The notes: generated by a model not told the origin, from the sequence alone. Counted from the first letter of the stretch, positions 1 to 13,092 are shown. The stretch: DNA of 64,000 nt from Anarhynchus alexandrinus (GCA_008711295.1 VUYV01000068.1:1548582-1612581), one strand, 5' to 3'. Made by a program: numbers and translations.

Positions 1-370
1 GATTCAAGTAACCAATAAGCGAATTCATTACTATGATCTGTAAATGGCATTAGCAGCAAAGCAGAAGCATCATCAAACAAAAAAGTAGGCAATAACAGGG
101 ATTTTTTTCTATGCCGTTGTCTTACACTCCACAGATGAAAGTTTCTAAAGAGCCAAAATATACAAACCCCAATAACTCTGTGTGGAAATTAACTCCCGTG
201 GTTCCAGAGGATGTTATTTCTAATGCACAGCAGTGTGAAACGATGAAACGTTTCTGGGTTTGCCCTCTCCAAAGGGGCCCGTCGATGTCCAAATATAGCA
301 AATGTAAAAAACATGTTAAGGAGAGTTGTGCTTTCTCTGTTACTGAAGGGGAGGTGGTGCTCAGAGCCCC

Positions 371-463
371 TCCGGCGGCACCGGCGGCCGCGTGGGAGGC
401 AGGGGAGAACGGGAACGACTGAGATACGTCAGTACATTTACGCCGCTGTGGCACCAACACGCT
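371..463. promoter_or_regulatory. CpG-dense patch with NotI site
   Basis: By hand count there are about 12 CpG dinucleotides in 93 bases, far above the CpG-depleted background around it. It includes a GCGGCCGC octamer at 384-391. CpG clustering is the usual mark of unmethylated promoter or enhancer DNA in vertebrates. The patch is much shorter than a standard CpG island, and no exon or TATA-like context was recognised, so a regulatory role is only an inference. Confidence 0.3.
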
Positions 464-3400
464 GAATCACCTCTGGATTTTTTTCATACTCTTTTGATCA
501 TGCGACTGGAGTTGTTTGGATCGTTCTTCAAGGTAATGGAAATTATGCTGGGGAACAGAGCCAGGATCTCAAGAGCCGGAGTAGCTGAAAGAGCAACAGC
601 TCTGCTCGCCTCTCCCTCTTCATGCTCTGGGCTCCCTTGCTGCAGCCTGGGAGGTGTGCCGGAGATTTCAGTCCCAGGAGGCTGGAGTGCCTTAGCCGCC
701 GGTCTGTAGAGAGGCTGAAGGATCCTTCCCTTCTCCCGTTTATACCTACAGAAGAGTTTGGCTGGGAATGTGGTTATTTTGACTTACTGATGTGGGGCTG
801 TGCTTAGGGCAGCCCACGCCGCTGCACTGGCTGAGGTTATTCTCCTTTCTTCAGAGCCTGGAGAGAACTATGTGCATTCCCTAAAGAGAAACAGGCGTCA
901 AAAGGCACTGCCTTCAGTCTGGCAGGAGAGAGCATCGTGCCTTTGATGTAAGCTGGTGCTGTAGCCCAGCTCTGTGGAGCCTGGAGTTCCGTCAGTCCCT
1001 CCAGAAACCAGAGGGCACAGCATCTTTGTTTTTGCTGAGGGAGCCCCTTACCCCTGAGGTGAACGTACTGGTGCCAGGCACTGGTTTGAGGGGTACAAAT
1101 GACCCGTAAGCCAACAGCAATTATGGGAAGAGTGTGTGTGATATCCCCTATGAAGAGATCATACTTGTTTCTCCAAAATGGGTTGGTTTTTGCAAGACTA
1201 CTCTTAGCATATAAATATTCCTTCTTTTATGTGTATTGCTCCAGCAGCTTACCCGGGGTAAGGTTTAGGAACAGTGACGTTATGAGATAGTGTAACAGTT
1301 TATACGTTAAACCTCACAGGGTAATCTCCTTTTGGGGCTGTCCTGTATTTCAGATCATTTGGCCTTCCTTCCATGTGCTCCACAGACTCAGAGATGAAGC
1401 TCCTTAAAGGTCTCAATGCCTAGATCAGATAATCAATGTAGTGAAGGTAATCTTGTATTAAGTCAGTGTCTCAAATCTTACATATTGTAAGCGACCACAA
1501 CTCAACAAGCTTCTGAAAGAACTGGGGTTTCTGTTGCTCTCTGTTTTCTCTGATAATGTCCAAGGCAGAGCTGGGAGTTTCAAAACTAGAGGAGTCTTTC
1601 TCTGCTTGTTCTGCTCATCACTCCACAGAAAAACATTCACCTTTTGTCCTTAACCCTCAAATGAAATCACAGTGCTTTCGGTCAGGTGATCTACTTTGAA
1701 TCACTTGCAAAGTGAAATCAATAATCTCATTTAAAAAACTTGCTGAAGGCAGGGAATCTCCCTCATATTGGACATGCTATCAGAGGAAAATCTGCCACTC
1801 TGGGTGCAACCTGACCTCCAGCCTGCAAGGATAAGTAGCTTGAGAAAGCATGAGGGATTTAGTAGCAAAATGAAATGAGTGGCGAGATTGTGATAAGAAC
1901 CATGTAAGGTTACTGAGGAGTTATTAGGATTACACCACGTTTCAGTTTTTCGGTCAGGCACTTTTTCCATAGATTTTTCCAAATAATTGTGTTTCAGCCA
2001 ATATACACAGGATGGTGTGAAGTATGTATAGGTGAATATGTTGACACACTGAAAGTGTAAGTAGCAGAAAACATGCTGTTTATATTGCTCACCTCATTAT
2101 ACACAGATGACAGTCAAAGTCACAGTGTTTCTGTGAAATCATGAGTTTCTTTGATTATTGCTGAAAAAATGTCCATTCCCCTTTTTCGGAAGGTTGTTTC
2201 AGGCACTACTGTGGAAGAAAGCCAAACCAGCTGAAACCTGAATGCTATATTTTGAGTTCCCAACATTTTTTTCAAAACAGATTTTGTTGTTAAGTATGAA
2301 TGCACACTGCTAGTCTCATGGCAGAGGAGACTTGTTTTCAGAACGGGAAACCACGCTGTCCCTGACTTCCAATCTATATCTGGTTCTTATCCTCTAGGGA
2401 GGGAATACAGTAGTTTTCCAAGAGTGGGTTTGGGGCCAAATATATATGTTTTATAAGAATCCCTAACCATATACCAAATGTCCTTTTAGATTTTAAAAGC
2501 GCAGGATTTCATACTGTGATTTCATCTCCTGAGGAGATTTCATCTCCATGAAAAATGCTCATTGATAGTCTTGGAATGGGTGGCACCACTGCTGAGGGAA
2601 AAAGGACACTTGAAGATAGAGAGTGCAAATTGAAAAAAAACCTGCTCTATGAATCTGTAAATGATCAGAAAGATTTACTGAGGTATAATCTCCACCTCTC
2701 CCATTAATATCTTGTGGGAGGGTGTAGAGTCCCATGCATTGCCCCTGCTGCAGTTGCAGCCACGCAGCCTGAGTGGCTCCAGGCGAGTAACTTAACCACA
2801 TCTGTCAGCTACCAGATTTGAGGAGCCCTGTGCTGATCCTGAGGAGTCACGTGAAGCCGTGTAGCACATGTTACAGCAGAAGCATTTGAACTCTGTGGTC
2901 CTTCTTGTCTAACCCCCACTGAGCCTAGTGCAGTTGGGTACTTCCCTGCTTGCTGTGACTTTCAGGTCCTTCATATACCATATTGGTTCTTGAGATATGG
3001 GGTCCAGCTGGCAACTGGTGTAAACCAGTAGAGCCACTGATGGGCAATGATAGGAAATTCCTCAGCGTAGAGTCATGGTTGCGCATCCTCTGGATGTTCT
3101 GCAATGCAAACACTCTGCCTCCACTTTGCATGTCTGTAGGGTGCTCATCTGTTTTTTGCTGAGTTGATATTGTGCTTGCTAATGGCTTGGAGGAACTCTG
3201 TTCTTAGGTCATGGATTAAAGACACTAAAGGGTAGTTTGTGAAGACGCTGGTGGTTTGCAGGGAACGTGGGTTACCCCATCCATGGCTGCAAACAACATG
3301 AGACCCTCTGATGTTGCTGTCATCCAAGGGAAATTAGAAATTTACAGACTGAAGCAAATAGGGAGAGCAAAGCATGGCATTCGTTACCTTGAACATGGTT

Positions 3401-5261
3401 TTTTTTCAGTGTTGTTCATGGACGAGCAAAGGTTGGATATCTGGGACATAAAGAGAAGAAAAGTGAGGAAAAAATATGAAGAATCCCTAGAAACATGCTG
3501 AGACTGTGATCTCCCCATGGAGAATGAAGAGGAATGATATTTTCCTGGCAGGAGTGGCATTTTCCTACCATTTAAGTAGAACTGCTGCAGTGAAGACTCC
3601 TGACCTGACTGCTCACACTGCAGATCACTGACTTCATCATTTCAGACATCAGCAAGAGCTGCGCAGGCATGGGTAGGTCAGGGGAGCTTCAAAGGCAGTT
3701 GGCTGTGAATGTCTAGAGCTTTTTAAAAAATACAAGGTGGGGGCTAGGGGGACCTGAGTGCAGCTACAGCAACAGGGAGGAAACGGAGAGCATGGGAGCA
3801 ATAGGATCTGCTCAGTTATTCCTCCTGGAGCTCTAGGCTGATGTGTTTTTACATCTGCTGGTGGTCCCATGTGGCTTCCCATCCCAGGTGGAGCCAGCTG
3901 TTACACCTCCCAGGAGTGCCCAACATGCAGATTACCACAGCCAGATGTGACGCAAGCACCATCACTGTTCATGAAGGCATACCAATTTCTGTTTTAAGAA
4001 TGAAAAACCAGTGACACAACTCATTAATGTCAGACATTTGACTTGTTTCTGGAGATACACCTTTTTTCTCAGCAGCTGATTTCTGCTGCTTCAAGCTGCA
4101 GACAGCTGGGGTAGGACGGGGGAAGCGGTGGTGTTAAAATGAATGTTGTCTCGGTGTTTTCTCTACTTATGCCAGAGCCCTGGACAGCCAGGGCTGGGAG
4201 AGGGGATTGGATTAAATTGAGCAGAAGATGGGAAGACCCTCCTGGAAGCCCAAGTCACTGCCATCCCCACCATATATTCTGCTGATAGCCTGCTCCAAGC
4301 CTGGTTCTTAGGGCTCTCTCTTGACCCTGGAGAGGCCTTGAGTCAGATTTGGGTGGTGCCATTGTCTAAGTATGTCATTAAGTATCAATCCGTTAACAGG
4401 CTCAATGGCATTTTGGTAAGAATTGGAGCCAGGGAAATGTTAAATTCAAAGCTGTTTATTTCTCTTCCATGCTGATAAAAGATGAACAATATATAAAGCT
4501 TTGTTCCCTCTCTAGTGCAGGAAGTGAACAACAAACTCAATTTCACCCGAGAGCAGCCAAGAAAAAGGAGTTGAATTTGTCTTTGAAGCCTAAGCATTGA
4601 TCATAAAATATATGATATTATTACAGTGCGTGCTTCCTCCAGGTGCACGGAGGGAGTCTCTGTAGCACAATGTAAGGGACGTCCTGTTGTTTCTTGGTTA
4701 TTCCGTGTTGTACAAGGCAACTACTCCAATTTATAACGTGTGAAATGTTCAGCCACTGGAGTTTTCTGCCTGGCTGATTCTGCCTTAATTTACAATGAAC
4801 ATTAGGCTTGTGATTTACGGACTGCCAGATTCCCTGACTAGGATAGCTCCCTTGAAGAAAGTTTCTCACCCGCAGTATAGCTCAGACAGAGAGTTTCACT
4901 TGCCTCTGCCAGCTCCAGCCTGGGGTCTTGCAAGAAGAAAAGGGCAGGCAGGACGTGGCAGGTGCAGCAGCAGTCTTGGCACAGCAGACAGCAGTTGCTT
5001 TGGATGAAAGGTCTAACATGGGTTTACTCCTCCTTTCTCTTGCTACTTACTTCCAGGTGCCTCCTTTGAACACATAGGTTCGGCCAGCCCCGAAGTGAAG
5101 TTTCAGGTCTGTATTTATGTCTTCTGAAACTTTTGTATGGGAGAATTCATCAAATGGTTTGCACTCTTATAGCTCAAGGGCTTGCGCCTGCTCCTCGTAG
5201 GAGCTGAGGAAGAATGTCTCCATTCGGGAGCCCAGACCTAAGGTCACTCACAGTCAGGCAC

Positions 5262-5312
5262 TACCATTGATTTACACAGGGGTGTAAAAGCAGGGTCAGA
5301 TGCCAGATCCCA
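5262..5312. repeat. Fossil amniote repeat motif (weak)
   Basis: The segment carries a 'cattgatttacaca' block followed by 'ggggtgtaaaagcaggg'. This resembles a motif (CATTGATTTACACCAGGGGT-like) common in old interspersed repeats of turtles, crocodilians and birds. I cannot assign a family name, and only about 50 bases match by eye. Confidence 0.3.
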
Positions 5313-7417
5313 CAGCCTACAAATCCTTGGGAACTAGTTCTCCTGTTTGGTTACCTGGTGTGGTGTCAGCATTGCGCTTTGAGGAGGCAATGGCTCCAGA
5401 GGAGCACCACTCAAAGGAACTCTATGTTCAGTGAGTTATTTGGCAGGCACAACACCTTTGATGACTTAACATTGTGCTCAGAAAGACAGTAACTACTTCT
5501 GGCTTGAGAATAAAGTAAGGGACAGGGAAAGAGGAGGATTCAGGGGTTTGGTTGTACCTTACATGCTTAGAGCAGCAGTCCTCCCTCCACCTCCCTGCCC
5601 CACTCCCTACACACCTCCCTGAGCTGCAGGGAGCGAAGAAAGCAGCAGGTTTTTTGGTAGCCTAGATGTGGTGAGGCAGTATGTTGTCATACTCCAATTA
5701 GGTACTTAGAAATGTCTTTAAAAGGTATTAATATCTCAACTGATGCTAGCATGCGCTTTTGTTGTTGGTCCTGAAAGTGAGGCAAAAGGCTGAGTTACAG
5801 ACAGGAGAGTCAACCCAAACTTGCTTTGTCCAGTTCAGACGTGAAATGTGATCATGGCACGGAGTGAGGGAACTCGTACTCTGTCTGCTCAAGCTCCACG
5901 TGTCCTGTGTGACTGTGCACAGTGCTGCTGTGTCAGGGCTGGCAGCGGGGAGGCTCTCACAAGCTCCAAAGCCATGTCAGTAAAACAAAACAAAAGTGAA
6001 GGCTGCCAGTGTGTTTACCAGCCTAAATTCCCATAGCACTGGGAACCGGAGTCTCTGCTCAGATGTTTATGATGGTTCACTGTAAGTCCATGTAAAGGGG
6101 TGAACATCACATGCGTCAAGAGAGATTATCCAGGGTAGCGTCTCTTACTAATCCAGCTGGATGCAATCAGCTCATGAGAGGTTCTTCCAAAGCAAATTGC
6201 CGGGGCTATGGCAGATGCCCAGGATTCATGGGACTACGCTGTGGATGAAAAGACCTTGCCATTTGAACACTTCAGGAAACTATATCACTTCCTCCTGGAA
6301 ATTTTCAAAGACAAATGGGCAGGTATATTATTTTGGCCACCTTACATGTCCTCAATTTCCAGGTGTTTGAGCATCTCGTGAGACTCAGCTGTATGGTCTG
6401 CCTAGCTCCTTGTTGGGAAAAAGTTGTTCATGATGGTCTTTTGCCAGGTTCCTAAGAACTTGGGGTCTGAGAACATACGATTGCATTTCTGGATGCTGAT
6501 CAGGTGATGGGCAAAAATTTTGGACACCAAAAAGGGAGATGGAAGAACTGAGAATATTCTCACTGCTGTGTTATTCAAATCAGACCAAAAATATTGTAAA
6601 TCTTGGAGAAAATTCTATTTCCAGCAGTATTCCTAAACCAAGGTGGTGGGCATATCTTGAAAGGATTTAGTGGTCAACCTTGAGAAATTTCACCCATCTC
6701 TAGCTTGTGCTTTAACTGTGTTTTCATTATCTGGGCAAGTTTTTACGTCACAGAAACTACAACTTATTAGAGTAACTGGCTCATTCATCTGATTCTGTAA
6801 CTTGTCACTGGATTAGGCTTTGATAAACATAAGAAATATGCTATTTTACAGAAGGAGTCCAAAGACACCTCTCACATTGCCTGTTGCTAGGAGAATTTTT
6901 CTCCAAGTGTCAATTATGAAATTGTTTTCATTAGTGTAAGAATGTCTTGACTAAAAAGAGTTCTCAAACAGGACTATTGCGCTGGCTGGGGCAGCATCAA
7001 ATGAACGGATCTGTGCTGAGTGCCCTCTTTCTAGCCTGTATGTATAAAGTATTGAGAGGTTTGAAACAAAACAATCAGCTGCACACACAAGCCTGTTTTG
7101 GTGGACTTCAGCCAGGCCATTAACATAACAGAGAAAATATGTGCTTATTCTGATTCTATTCATGATCCATATTTCATAACTTCTAAAGAACAAATGGCTG
7201 GAATAATGACAGTACTAATACATTAGTAAAGTTACTTGCTGTAATCTTCAATGTGATCTGACAACTACAAAAAAACACAGCATGCTGTTGATTATCTTAA
7301 AGTGTGTGTACTTATGTGTTGGGGAAAGATATGCAGAAAGGTGTATCTACCACAAATGTCATAGGAATCCTTGCTAAAAATACTGTTAAATGCTTAGTGA
7401 CATACAGTTCAGAAGGA

Positions 7418-7440
7418 TTTTTTTTTCTTTTTCTTTTTTT
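7418..7440 (+). repeat. T-rich low-complexity tract
   Basis: The tract is almost pure T with two interspersed C residues. It is simple low-complexity sequence. It could pass for a polypyrimidine tract, but no good AG acceptor follows at once. Confidence 0.7.
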
Positions 7441-9183
7441 GGTCTTCTTCACTGCCAGCCTGAAGAGCTCCTCTCCGGTTTCGTAGTTCAGCACTGAACT
7501 CTGTCCTCAGATGGCTCTGCAACAGCGAAAGCCCTGTAGACCATGTGAGGGTTTTGCCACCACTCGCGTGGGAGTACTGCCTATTTGGGATTTGTGTGAC
7601 ATAGCTGCCTGGCACTTGGTACACAGCTATGGAGGTAACTCAAAAGAAGGCTATTGAAAAGAGCCACTGGGCTGCAATAAAAAGATTCAAATCCCCGTGA
7701 TAGTGCCCTAAAATAACAACTGTATTCCAGTAAAGATGACACATTCACTAGCTTGGCTTGTATTTCTTTAAAAATAAATATCCAAGTAACTTTTCACTGT
7801 CAGGTTTTCATATCATTCTTCTGCCTGGTACTGGAAACACAGAAAATAAAACGTAAAGCAAAAGCTTTGTGCTGTGCTGTCTCCCTCAGTTTCCTAAGTT
7901 TTGTTTTGAATAGTACAGCCTGGGGGTTGCTGATATCTACCTATATAGTTGGGCTGCTGCATGCTTTCCTGTACAAGAGATTATTTTTTTAACAATTTTT
8001 TCCTGTCATTGCCAATAGCAGATGGTTAGAATTTGGCATCTGGAGAGATGTTGATCTACAGATATACCTTGTCTTCACCCGCAAAAATATGTTTTAGAAT
8101 TAGCTCACTTATAAACTGCTACAGATGTTATTTTCCTTCATTAACCTTCTCCAAAGTTGGCAGCAACCCAAAATAATAAGTGAACGTGGCCATCGCAAGG
8201 TGCAGGTTTCAGTGCCTGCAGGTACAAGGGGTGGTGAAGGATGGAGAAAAAGCTAAGCCTGCCCACACCTCTCAAACCTTGCAGGCAGCTGGGCTGTGGC
8301 TTGAGCAACTGGGTTACCTTTCAGAGGTAGCAACCTTTGCTGTGGTGAGGCATTGCCGTCAGCATGCTGGTCTGGAGAGCACCACTTTTCTTCCGAATAC
8401 AGGAGCCCAGCTCCACAGAGGCAGATGGGGGGCGTGGGAGGGGAGGCTCGCTGCTGTCTAATGGAATAAATTGTTTGAACCTTCTTCTGCTTAAAAATGT
8501 AGACAACGGGATGTTTAAGCTAACAGGGTTCCCAGAAGGAAGGACTGGCAGGTTTTGGTCTCTTCTGCCCAGATGGAGGTGTGGGTGCATTGCGGTCTGG
8601 TCACGCATGGTTTTGTGCCAGGACCTTTGCCTCCCGCAGTGCAGTGGCTGGCTAGGTAGAAGTGCAGAAAGAACACAGATAAGGACAGGCTCTGTATTTT
8701 GTTTTAACTTTCACTGACTCTGTGGTGCAACATAAACAATTGCTTTCAACATGGCTTAACAGTGTGCAGTATGGTAAAGTGGATGAAACAAACAGAATAA
8801 CCTCAAAAAATAACCGTCTCTCTTCCCAATCAAGTAGCTTCTTATGCAGTACCTGAAGTGATACCTGTGAGATAATAGCTATAACCACTGTGAATCCCTT
8901 ACAGGTACAATTTATCATGCACCCTTATAAATTTAAAGGCCTTCTTTTTGATCTTTCACTGATTCAGAATGTTGTTTTCTTCATCTATGAGGAGTTATTC
9001 ACCCTTGCACACTGCTGCTTCTCAGGCTGGCCGGGTCCCAGGGACTGGGTGTCTCGCTGTGCCAGGAAAACTCCCGCAGGAAACTTCATCTGTTGTAGCT
9101 TGTACAGGATCTTCTCAGTCGTCCCTTTGTAAAAGAGGGAAGGGCAGAGAGTAGGATTTGTGGTGATGTTTGAAACAGGGGTC

Positions 9184-9194
9184 GGGGGGGGGGG
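9184..9194 (+). repeat. G11 homopolymer
   Basis: A run of eleven G residues. It is a simple homopolymer that is prone to sequencing and replication slippage, so its exact length is uncertain. Confidence 0.8.
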
Positions 9195-9734
9195 TTAGTA
9201 GGTATGTAGACTTAGAGAACTTAAAACCACCAGCTTAGAACCTGAAACACCCCAGAATGAAAAGCAAGAGACTGTTTGCAGGGCACCGCTGGCCACACTC
9301 CTCTGCCACCTGGTGTAATGGACACACAAATTTCGTCATGTGGGAAAAAGTATGCCTGCATAAAAGAGCCTTGTTTTATTTTTGGAACAGAAGTGGTGAT
9401 CCCAACATAAACAAGTACCAAGAACAGCTGTGCTAGACTTGGGCTCTGATTCTGTTCTACCATGGATTACAGAGGCAGAAGAGACTGCAGCTATAGATAC
9501 ACTGTGAGGTCTGACGTTTGTCCTTAGGAGCAGCCATACAAAAAACTCTGGTGAACTTAGGGCTCTCCTCAGTACAGCACTGCCCAAGTGCCCATCAGGA
9601 CATCTGCATCAGGATGTCTGCATTCTCAGTGGGAGCGTCATCTCCCACGAGTCACTCGTGTTGCTCTATAAAGGCTCTGCCTCTGCAGACTGACCAGGTC
9701 TGTCTGTCCTTAGAGTAAGACAGTTGATTCATAA

Positions 9735-9760
9735 ATTATCAGGCTCGATTATCAGGCTCA
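9735..9760. repeat. 13-bp tandem doublet
   Basis: Two adjacent copies of ATTATCAGGCTC plus G or A, at 9735-9747 and 9748-9760, differ only in the last base. This is a small tandem duplication with no evident function. Confidence 0.75.
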
Positions 9761-11760
9761 GGCAGCTGCCATGTCTGACCTCCGGTGTCAAACAAGGCCA
9801 AAGAGTTTCTCCTGCCTCAGGCCTGATGACCTGTGGTCAGTTTAAGCCTCTGCTGTGCTTACAGCCTGAGATGATATGGCAGCTTGCTATCTCTTTTTCA
9901 AATTTGTACAGGCATCTTCAATTTCTGATGTGTGGTATTACTGTGTGGCAATTACTTAATTACTGGGGAAATCGTGTGTACCAAGTCCATGTAATACACA
10001 CTGAAATCTCTGGCTGGATTTGAACCATAAATAATATAATCAACTCCATTTGATGAGGCAGAAACAAAGTCATGAAAAAAATCAAGACATATTAAAAATG
10101 CTACCTTAGGCATAATAAACTCACCAGAAACCACTGAGCACAGATGATAACCATTGTTGCTCCGGAAAGAGCCAACAAACTCTTGTGCACTCAGGGGTTG
10201 GATAAAGAGAACTCTAAACTTGTAAGGCCATTTTAGGCTGGCTATTTTACAGTAAACCAGCAACTTCTTTTTGGTCCTAGCTGCACTTAATGAAGGACAG
10301 GTTCAGAAACTCAATTTAGATCCCCCTTCCACTAAATAGTTTGAATTAGGGGTATACATTGCTGATATTACTCAGTTCCCTGAATATTACAGTTTAGTGA
10401 GTGCATTAGAGCATGAGAAGAATTGCATTCAGGAGCATGTTGTTCCTATCTAAATTAAAACCTATTAAGGAATGTTACAATGTTCTTCAAGGCAAAGATA
10501 ACGGGAAGGATTAAAATGTTTAGTTACTGCAGCCTTAGTTGCGAGGCATCAGGACACAGAATTGACAAAGTCTTTTTCTACCTTCTAAGAAGCTCCCAGG
10601 GTCATCAGTTACAGAGCTGATCCTCCTGTGCAGGTGGGAAAGGGAGAGTTGGGCAGAAGAGTGAGTGGCTCCACTTTGCTAAACTCCTGCTGGTGGAAAG
10701 AGATGGAGATCTGGCATCCCTTTGCCAGTGATGGCAAGAGAAAGAAAGGGCCGGGCTCTACTTTGTGATCCAGAAGGTTTTCAAGACATCCAGACAGCCT
10801 GGGAAAAACAGATCTATGTCTGAATGAAGCGTCTCCCCATGTGAAGGTCTGAATTGGTCCAGCCATTCCCAAAAGACAAAGCAGCTGGCCGTGCAGGTAC
10901 GCAGCAGTCCCTAAGTGGGATGCAATCTCTGCTGAGGTTGGCAGTTAACCCAAAGGCAGGCAGCACAGGGAGGGGTCAGGTCTTTCTGGTGGTATCTTTC
11001 TAGTGGTGTTGGGTAAATATAGCTGTCTGTGGTGACTAAAGACTGATAAACAATAACAAAGTGTATATTTTTATTGACTAATTCATTAATTACACACCTC
11101 TCTCTCAGAGGAGCTGAGTATGTGAGCAGGCTGGTGTGTGCTGAGCTGGCTGAGGTTTGAACTACGGCAACTGCAGCAGTGTGCTGATGCCTGCATTGCT
11201 TTCCTCACATCCCCTCCCGTTCTCTCTCCTGATGCAAATACTTTGACATGCCGGTGTGCTGCCTCAAAGCCACCCAAAGCTGACACAGCTGAGGAGATGG
11301 TTGTGTTAGACCCCACTGGCTGCAGAGCACTCACCAGCCCAAGCATGGAGAGGCTTTCATCCCTGTACTCCTGTGTCCCTCCTTGTGTGCCCAGCGTGAG
11401 GGCCTGGGATAAGGGGCCTTTGCTAGTTCCAAACTGATTCAGAGCACAGTGTGGACTGAAAATTAGTTCCTCCAAGTCTCTGATTTCAGCCTGGTATGTA
11501 ACAGGTGTATCTTTGCTGAGGAGAATTTTGTGGAAAAAATAAAATGCTTGTGCTTGGTACCTGCATGCTTTGCACTTCATAAGTACAGGCACAGTAACTG
11601 TATATGGTAAAGAGCTGCCATACACAAATACATCAGACCAGACTGGTGTTTTTCTCTCTGTTAACCCTCTGGATTTACCATGATGCTGCCCTTGTCATGT
11701 TTTGCTGACAGAAGGAGTCAAAGGTACAGTATCGGAGACACCAGCCCAGGCTGTGGCTGA

Positions 11761-11905
11761 ACATCTGACAGCAGGTAGCTCGGATTGCCATCAGCTCCAT
11801 CAGTGCACCCGGCGAGACAGGTGTTGTACAAACAGGTAGCACAAGTCAACATTTTAAACAGACAAGCAAGAATGAAGCCCCAGTGCCTGTCACGATGGGC
11901 AGGAG
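11761..11905. repeat. 145-bp duplicated module, copy 1
   Basis: These 145 bases align without gaps to 12925-13069, an offset of exactly 1,164 bp. I count 13 differences (about 91% identity), 12 of them transitions, with a fully identical 43-bp block at 11790-11832. The module is not recognisable to me as a named repeat. It lies about 600 bp upstream of the recognisable start of the CR1 remnant, and the second copy sits inside that CR1. I see no target-site duplication or terminal inverted repeat at the borders. It may be an unknown short element, a local duplication, or a CR1-subfamily segment present in two fragments. Confidence 0.8.
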
Positions 11906-12514
11906 CTCACATCCCACCTGGCACTAATTGGCACCTTTGCACTCACAGTCTCTCATCTTGGGTCTGCCCCATGTCACCATGATAGTAAAGCACTGATTAA
12001 TGACCCCAGTGGAAGTGCGGGACTCTGTGTGGTGTGGAGCTGAATGCTTTAGACAGCCCTGGGTGTCAGGGTTGAGGCATGCTGGAGGGGGGTTTCTGCT
12101 GCCCTTGGACCATTAATAAACAACGTCATTCTTTGAGTCTCTTGAGTGGGATGTCTGCATGCAAATAAGTTGGTAAGAACTAAAAATCAGCCCCTTTTTG
12201 GCTTTAGCAATACAGTAGAGTATGTGCATTGCATGTGAGGTTGGTACCTGCTGAGACAACTGTCATGTTTTTTTGTATTTCTTAGGAATTTTTGATGTCT
12301 CCTGCCGATAGTGTTAATAAACCAGAAGGGAATTGCACAGGCAGTGCTGTCAGACATACAAATGGAGTTGTTACTTTAAAGGAAAAACATGTGATGTTGA
12401 GAAGCTTTTGCACATTCTGTCAGTCATTCTCCACACCTTCATATGCAGTGCTAACCAGGTAAAAGACTACACATGGAGGAAAAGAGAAATTGGAAGAGAG
12501 GAGAGAAGGGCATC
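11906..12514. other. Spacer between module copy 1 and CR1
   Basis: No clear element was recognised. It contains no long frame until the fortuitous frame that begins at 12333 and runs into the CR1 body. Some of it could be CR1 sequence decayed past recognition; I could not align it to CR1 by eye. Confidence 0.4.
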
Positions 12515-12670
12515 AAGACAGCTCAGCTTCTTCTGGTTGGACCATCAGGGTGAAAGGGTAGTGGTCAACAGCTCAAAGTCTAACTGGCAACTTGTGAGTG
12601 GTTGTCTTCAAGGGTTGATACTGGGGCTGATACTATTTAACATCATCATCAACAGCCAGGATGATGGGAT

Positions 12671-12726
12671 GGAGTGCACCATCAACAAATCTGTGAATGG
12701 AGTGCCCCATCAACAAATCTGTGGAT
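12671..12726 (+). repeat. 28-bp tandem duplication in CR1 RT box
   Basis: Two adjacent 28-bp units, 12671-12698 and 12699-12726, share GGAGTGC, then CCATCAACAAATCTGTG, and differ at two positions. The duplication falls on the stretch encoding the residues just before the reverse transcriptase DD motif and shifts the frame, since 28 is not a multiple of three. Confidence 0.85.
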
Positions 12727-12924
12727 GACACCAAATTGTGGTGGTGGTGAGTGGTCACCATATTGCACATTTAGGTGTTCAGAGGGACTTTAATGCTCTG
12801 AGAAAACGAATTGATAAAAACTGAAGACCAACACAGACCTGTATCTAGAGCAGAGCAAGCTCATCCAACAGCACAGGCTGGAGACCAACTGGCTCAGTAG
12901 GAGCTCTGTGGCAAAGGACTGGGG

Positions 12925-13069
12925 ACATCCAACAGCAGGCAGCTCAGATTGCTATCAGCTCCATCAGTGCACCCGGCGAGACAGGTGTTGTACAAATGGG
13001 TAGCACAAGTCAACATTTTAAACAGGCAAGCAGGAATGAAGCTCCAGTCCCTGTCATGGTGGGCAGGAG
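12925..13069. repeat. 145-bp duplicated module, copy 2, inside CR1
   Basis: This is the second copy of the module at 11761-11905. It falls between CR1 coding blocks: left of it the frame reads as the CR1 segment ending around SVAKDWG, and clear CR1 homology returns near 13097-13122. The conserved CR1 block that normally links these (a short NMSQQCALA-like stretch) is missing or unrecognisable. The right end runs into a 22-bp tandem (ccctgtcatggtg repeated at 13049-13092), perhaps a scar of the event that placed it here. Confidence 0.8.
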
Positions 13070-13092
13070 TCCCTGTCATGGTGAGGGACAGG
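13049..13092 (+). repeat. 22-bp imperfect tandem at module edge
   Basis: TCCCTGTCATGGTG occurs twice, starting at 13048 and 13070, with related G-rich spacers. The first unit belongs to the 145-bp module and the second continues into the CR1-flanking sequence. Confidence 0.65.

Larger units (their letters stand above)
1..11760. other. Gene-free unique sequence, left part
   Basis: I see no exon, RNA gene or well-preserved mobile element in this stretch. Open frames are short, lie on both strands and show no recognisable protein family; the largest is a 179-codon frame on the minus strand at 11086-11625. Local structure consists of a CpG cluster at 371-463, T-rich and G-rich tracts near 7.4 and 9.2 kb, a weak fossil-repeat motif near 5.27 kb and a 13-bp tandem doublet at 9735-9760. 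The rest looks like ordinary intergenic or intronic vertebrate DNA. Confidence 0.6.

Noticed and set aside
8364..8717. 117-codon plus-strand frame
   Set aside because: No recognisable domain; overlapping frames exist on the opposite strand; no splice or promoter context.
11086..11625. 179-codon minus-strand open frame
   Set aside because: An overlapping plus-strand frame is also open. The peptide shows no family, signal peptide or domain, and its length is possible by chance in 64 kb.
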